From a virus, in the IMG/VR virus record IMGVR_UViG_3300031952_000045, positions 1-40,810 of that record: a stretch of 40,810 nt of DNA; one strand, given 5' to 3'. The position numbers were made by a program, and so were the translations under genes. Every line of letters starts with the position of its first letter. Position 1 is the first letter of the stretch. The notes under the pieces are model-generated. The model saw nothing but the letters and a program-made list of their open reading frames with translations. It did no database searches and was not told the origin of the DNA. This document shows, in pieces, positions 37,936 to 40,810 of this stretch.

Positions 37936-38711
37936 TTGGGCGTTTCCCTAATTTTCAAACTTCCGGAATATCCATTGCCTTTGTAATTATCAGAAAATTG
38001 ATAAAATCCAAAATCATCGACCCAGTTTACCTCGTATATATCGCCAGACCAAGCCGTGCCCGTGGGCTCAGGTACGAAAACGAACGGCATAACCATGTCG
38101 AAAATTCCCTTAAGTTTAATTCTATCAGCGAGAGAAACGAAATCTAAATTTATTGTCGCCTGAAACGAATTGGCAATTTTATAAACGCTTAATCCGCCAT
38201 CGCTCATCTCATGGTTATATTGTTTATTATCGAAAATTGGTTTATAATTTTTTGCACTAGGATTATTTGTAAGAGTATGATATTTATTGCAAATCCACAA
38301 GTTACCACATTTTTTTTCTTCATTTGCAGCCATGGTTGATGTTACATTAATTGTTATTAAAGAAACGGATGTCGTTGCAAAAATAAGATACAAACTAGTT
38401 TCAGAATTGGAAACCCAAGACGACGTTGATGTCAAATTATTTGTTAACGTAAAAGTATTTGCAGTATTGGAATTATAATAAATTTTAAAACTTTTAAAGT
38501 TAATATTTTCAAGAATAATTCTTGATATATTTACGGCAGACAAAAGATCAATTCTTATTGTTGTGGTAGTCAAATCTGAATTATCGCCAGACGTTGCGAA
38601 TTGTGTTGATGAATCTCTATCTATAAGATATGATACAGTACTAGTTCCATTCGTAACACTCGCCATTGTGGTGGTATTAAATAGATTATATTCCAAAAAT
38701 TCCATATTCAT
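37932..38711 (-). CDS. Distal tail-like protein with possible discoidin-type N-terminus
   Basis: A 259-residue protein. The first 130 residues, with SYLIDRDSSTQF and a beta-sandwich pattern, resemble F5/8-type carbohydrate-binding domains. The second half (SDGGLSVYKIANSFQATIN and on) looks like distal-tail proteins. It joins the tape measure neighbourhood to the tail tip genes. Sugar binding is inferred, not shown. Confidence 0.65.
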   Translation of the reverse strand: MNMEFLEYNLFNTTTMASVTNGTSTVSYLIDRDSSTQFATSGDNSDLTTTTIRIDLLSAVNISRIILENINFKSFKIYYNSNTANTFTLTNNLTSTSSWVSNSETSLYLIFATTSVSLITINVTSTMAANEEKKCGNLWICNKYHTLTNNPSAKNYKPIFDNKQYNHEMSDGGLSVYKIANSFQATINLDFVSLADRIKLKGIFDMVMPFVFVPEPTGTAWSGDIYEVNWVDDFGFYQFSDNYKGNGYSGSLKIRETPK

Positions 38712-38998
38712 TTCAACTCACCTTCTCCGCTGTTCATAGCATGATGCAACATGGTAGCAAATATATCAACAAATTTTTCATCCCCCCCTAAATCATTATT
38801 TATATTATACAAAATAAAGTGCACAAGTTCGTGTATGTATGTTTGCTCGGTTCTCTCTCTGTTTCTTTTACTTTCTAGAATTATTTTATTTTTCTCAAAC
38901 AAACTTAAACCGTGTGCCTGTTCATCTTTTATTATTGTATCGGAATATTCTATTGTTATAGTTTGGCCACAGAGTTTAAATTTTTTTGGAATTTTCAT
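38708..38998 (-). CDS. HExxH metallopeptidase-like protein
   Basis: A 96-residue protein with HELVH near residues 56-60 (YIHELVHFIL), the zinc-binding motif of small phage zincins. The rest matches small ImmA-like or SprT-like phage proteins loosely. It sits between the tape measure and tail tip genes. It may process or chaperone tail proteins; no substrate is known. Confidence 0.7.
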   Translation of the reverse strand: MKIPKKFKLCGQTITIEYSDTIIKDEQAHGLSLFEKNKIILESKRNRERTEQTYIHELVHFILYNINNDLGGDEKFVDIFATMLHHAMNSGEGELK

Positions 38999-40810
38999 CT
39001 TAGTGCCAAACTTGATTTATCTTGTTGTAATTTATATAATGCTTTATCTATAGCTAGCGCCATATTTCTAGGAACCTCTTCGCTTGCGTATAAATTAGAA
39101 ATATTAAAAACTATAGTAGTCCCACCCGATCCCATTATTTCTCGTCCTCTCTCTCCTTCTAGTGGTACAACTGCTTCCGATTTACCCTTTTCGCCTAATC
39201 TAACAAGTGTTCCCTCTGCCGTTCCACGAACAATACCACCCTCTTCTAGCCAAGGTATTGGTTGGTTTCTTATTGCTCCAGCCAGCATAAGGCCAGTAGC
39301 CAGTGTTGCGGCCGCGACTACACCACCAACAATTAAATTTGCAGGAAATGGCAACCACATGGCGGAACTAAAAGCCTGTACTGACGCCATAAATGCTGCA
39401 ATTACGGCCTGTGCAAACGCCATTTCGCGTTGTCTTACAGCTTCCTTGTGTTTCAAATACATGTTTCTGGCATCATTTACTTCCCTTATTCTTTGTTGTT
39501 CTTCTAACATCTTCTTTTCGTTTAGTCCGCGTTCGTTATCCAGTGCTTGTTTTTTATCATTATATTTTTTATCCACATTTTGTAATGCAATTGCTCTCGC
39601 GTCTGCGTCTGCGATTGTGGCATTTATAAAATCAACTTCCTGTTGTTTTTCCTGCTCTAATTGTGAATATCTTTCCGTAAATTTTTGCTCAAAAGATGTT
39701 CTTTGTGCCTCAAGAAATTTATCCATAAATTTATTTTGCTGATCCAGTCTAATTTCCGTATTTTTTGCCATTTGATTCTGAACTGCAAAAACGCCATTCA
39801 TTAAATTTTGCTGTATACCCATAAGTTTGCCGGACTCATCCAGCCCCCTTTTAAATCCGTCTTCTATTTGTTTATTTTTTAATTCGCTTAATTTTTTTTG
39901 ATGTGCTTTTTCTATTTCTATGACAGACATTCCGTATTGTTTTGCATTTTGTATTTGTTTGGAATAAGCAGCCTCTTCTTGTTTTATTGCTGCTTCCGTA
40001 AGATTATTTGTGTATGTATAAAAACTGGCCTGTGCGGAAAGTTTTTCTTGAAGCATTTTTGCCTGATCCGCGGTCATGGTTTGAGCGCTTTTTTTGTTTC
40101 CTTCCTCTGTGTCCTTGTATTGTTTTGCAGTTTTTGTTTTTTCTATAGCAACCCATGTTTTCTGAATTTCGTCTATTTTCTTAAAATGAGAATCCATGTT
40201 CTGCTCTTGTTTAAATAGGGCATTTTCGGCTTTTCTTAAATCCTGCTTAAACCAATTGCTTATTGTTTCACTTTGTACCAACTCTCCGAATTTAACACCA
40301 ACCTTATTTATTCCTTCCGATATTTTTTCAATTCCATAATCAATTGCCGAAAACATTATCTGTTGCGCACTATACGCGGCTTTTATAACCAAAAGAAATT
40401 TACCTATAATTTCACCTATTTTATCGCCCATATCAGCGCCCATTGCGGCATTTACGTCCTTTAAATAAAGTTGCAATGCCGGTATTACCTTATTTCCTAT
40501 TGCAGCTGCAAAATCCTCCGAATTGGCTTTAAATTTTTTTACTTGATTTGCCCAAGATTCGGCAGTTCTAATCATGTCACCTTTTGCGTTTACAGCTGCA
40601 AATTTTTCGGCTATAATATTATAAGCCGCGAGTGCCTTTGCCTTTGCGTCCAGCGTACCCTTTCCCTTTGCAAGTCCCATTTCCATAGCTTTTGCCTGTA
40701 GCGTGGCCTCTGAAAGTGCAACACCAAAACGGCGCATTGGTTCAGTTTCACCCACCAAACCAGAACGTATGGCGGTAAGAACATCCTCGGTCTTTATGTT
40801 TTTAAATGAT
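38995..40810 (-). CDS. Tail tape measure protein, main and C-terminal part
   Basis: The frame is open from the window edge to a TGA at 38997-38995 and supplies the remaining part of the 750-residue tape measure protein. The centre is a long Lys/Glu/Gln-rich region with coiled-coil character. Near the C terminus there is a hydrophobic, Gly/Ala-rich segment, probably one or two membrane-active helices, then a Gly-rich end. The family lines the tail tube lumen and is expelled into the cell envelope during DNA entry. The stop overlaps the start of the HExxH gene as ATGA, so translation is coupled. At 750 residues it predicts a tail of roughly 110 nm using the usual 1.5 angstrom per residue rule; that figure is inference. 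Confidence 0.9.
   Translation of the reverse strand, partial: SFKNIKTEDVLTAIRSGLVGETEPMRRFGVALSEATLQAKAMEMGLAKGKGTLDAKAKALAAYNIIAEKFAAVNAKGDMIRTAESWANQVKKFKANSEDFAAAIGNKVIPALQLYLKDVNAAMGADMGDKIGEIIGKFLLVIKAAYSAQQIMFSAIDYGIEKISEGINKVGVKFGELVQSETISNWFKQDLRKAENALFKQEQNMDSHFKKIDEIQKTWVAIEKTKTAKQYKDTEEGNKKSAQTMTADQAKMLQEKLSAQASFYTYTNNLTEAAIKQEEAAYSKQIQNAKQYGMSVIEIEKAHQKKLSELKNKQIEDGFKRGLDESGKLMGIQQNLMNGVFAVQNQMAKNTEIRLDQQNKFMDKFLEAQRTSFEQKFTERYSQLEQEKQQEVDFINATIADADARAIALQNVDKKYNDKKQALDNERGLNEKKMLEEQQRIREVNDARNMYLKHKEAVRQREMAFAQAVIAAFMASVQAFSSAMWLPFPANLIVGGVVAAATLATGLMLAGAIRNQPIPWLEEGGIVRGTAEGTLVRLGEKGKSEAVVPLEGERGREIMGSGGTTIVFNISNLYASEEVPRNMALAIDKALYKLQQDKSSLALR
40675..40810. repeat. Terminal direct repeat, right copy
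   Basis: Right-hand copy of the 136-base overlap, equal to bases 1-136 apart from position 40684. Joining the copies restores a single uninterrupted tape-measure reading frame of 750 codons. That is the best evidence that the window is a complete circularly permuted or circularly assembled genome rather than a fragment. Confidence 0.95.

Noticed and set aside
38912-39742. Plus-strand frame of 276 residues opposite the tape measure gene
   Set aside because: No ribosome site, hydrophobic antisense composition, and fully covered by real minus-strand genes.
1-40810. Lysogeny module
   Set aside because: I found no integrase, excisionase or CI-type repressor pattern on either strand.

Overview
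This window looks like one complete genome of a tailed, siphovirus-like phage, probably assembled from a metagenome. It is about 40.7 kb, very AT-rich and densely coded. The first 136 bases reappear at the end (40675-40810) with one mismatch, so the map closes into a circle of about 40,674 bp and the tape-measure gene runs across the join. Most genes have strong AGGAGG-type ribosome binding sites or ATGA/TAATG start-stop overlaps, and there are clear TTGACA/TATATT promoters. The host is therefore a low-GC bacterium that uses Shine-Dalgarno initiation; the sequence does not identify it further. I see no integrase, excisionase, repressor, DNA polymerase or helicase, so a lytic phage relying on the host replisome is likely.

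Layout. Nearly everything is on the minus strand. A first long operon starts at a promoter at 12018-12046 and runs leftward through the virion genes: small membrane protein, Mu gp29-like portal fused to a MuF domain, possible small terminase, two related decoration-like proteins, Mu I-like protease/scaffold, capsid accessory protein, major capsid, gp36-like connector, virion morphogenesis protein, tail terminator, a DUF115/Maf-like glycosyltransferase, tail tube, tail chaperone with a -1 frameshift site, and tape measure. Across the circle join it continues through a HExxH protein, tail tip proteins, three related appendage proteins and three small end genes (40810 to 33515). The second block (31213 to about 12309) carries small early proteins, a replication initiator with a predicted lambda-O-like origin inside its own gene, a sugar cassette (cytidylyltransferase, NeuB-like synthase, SDR epimerase), accessory genes, a radical SAM/SPASM enzyme, an SGNH esterase, a structured RNA with its own promoter, a metallophosphoesterase, a lytic transglycosylase, a nucleotidyltransferase-glycosyltransferase fusion, a methyltransferase, the large terminase, an amidase and a NinG-like HNH protein.

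Only 31319-33512 is on the plus strand: one strong promoter, an acidic protein, a 59-residue protein and two pentapeptide-repeat genes made by tandem duplication.

The most interesting system is a possible phage-encoded nonulosonic (sialic-like) acid pathway. It has a synthase (NeuB) and a CMP-sugar activator (NeuA-like) in the early region, and a Maf-type (DUF115) transferase placed between the tail terminator and tail tube genes, as if the phage glycosylates its own virion. Other notable points are the iteron origin inside the initiator, a transcription unit with two 62-63-nt tRNA-like ends around a structured core, and the frameshift in the tail chaperone. No stretch longer than 300 bases lacks a gene; the two largest gaps (20808-21081 and 31165-31447) hold the structured RNA and the divergent promoters.
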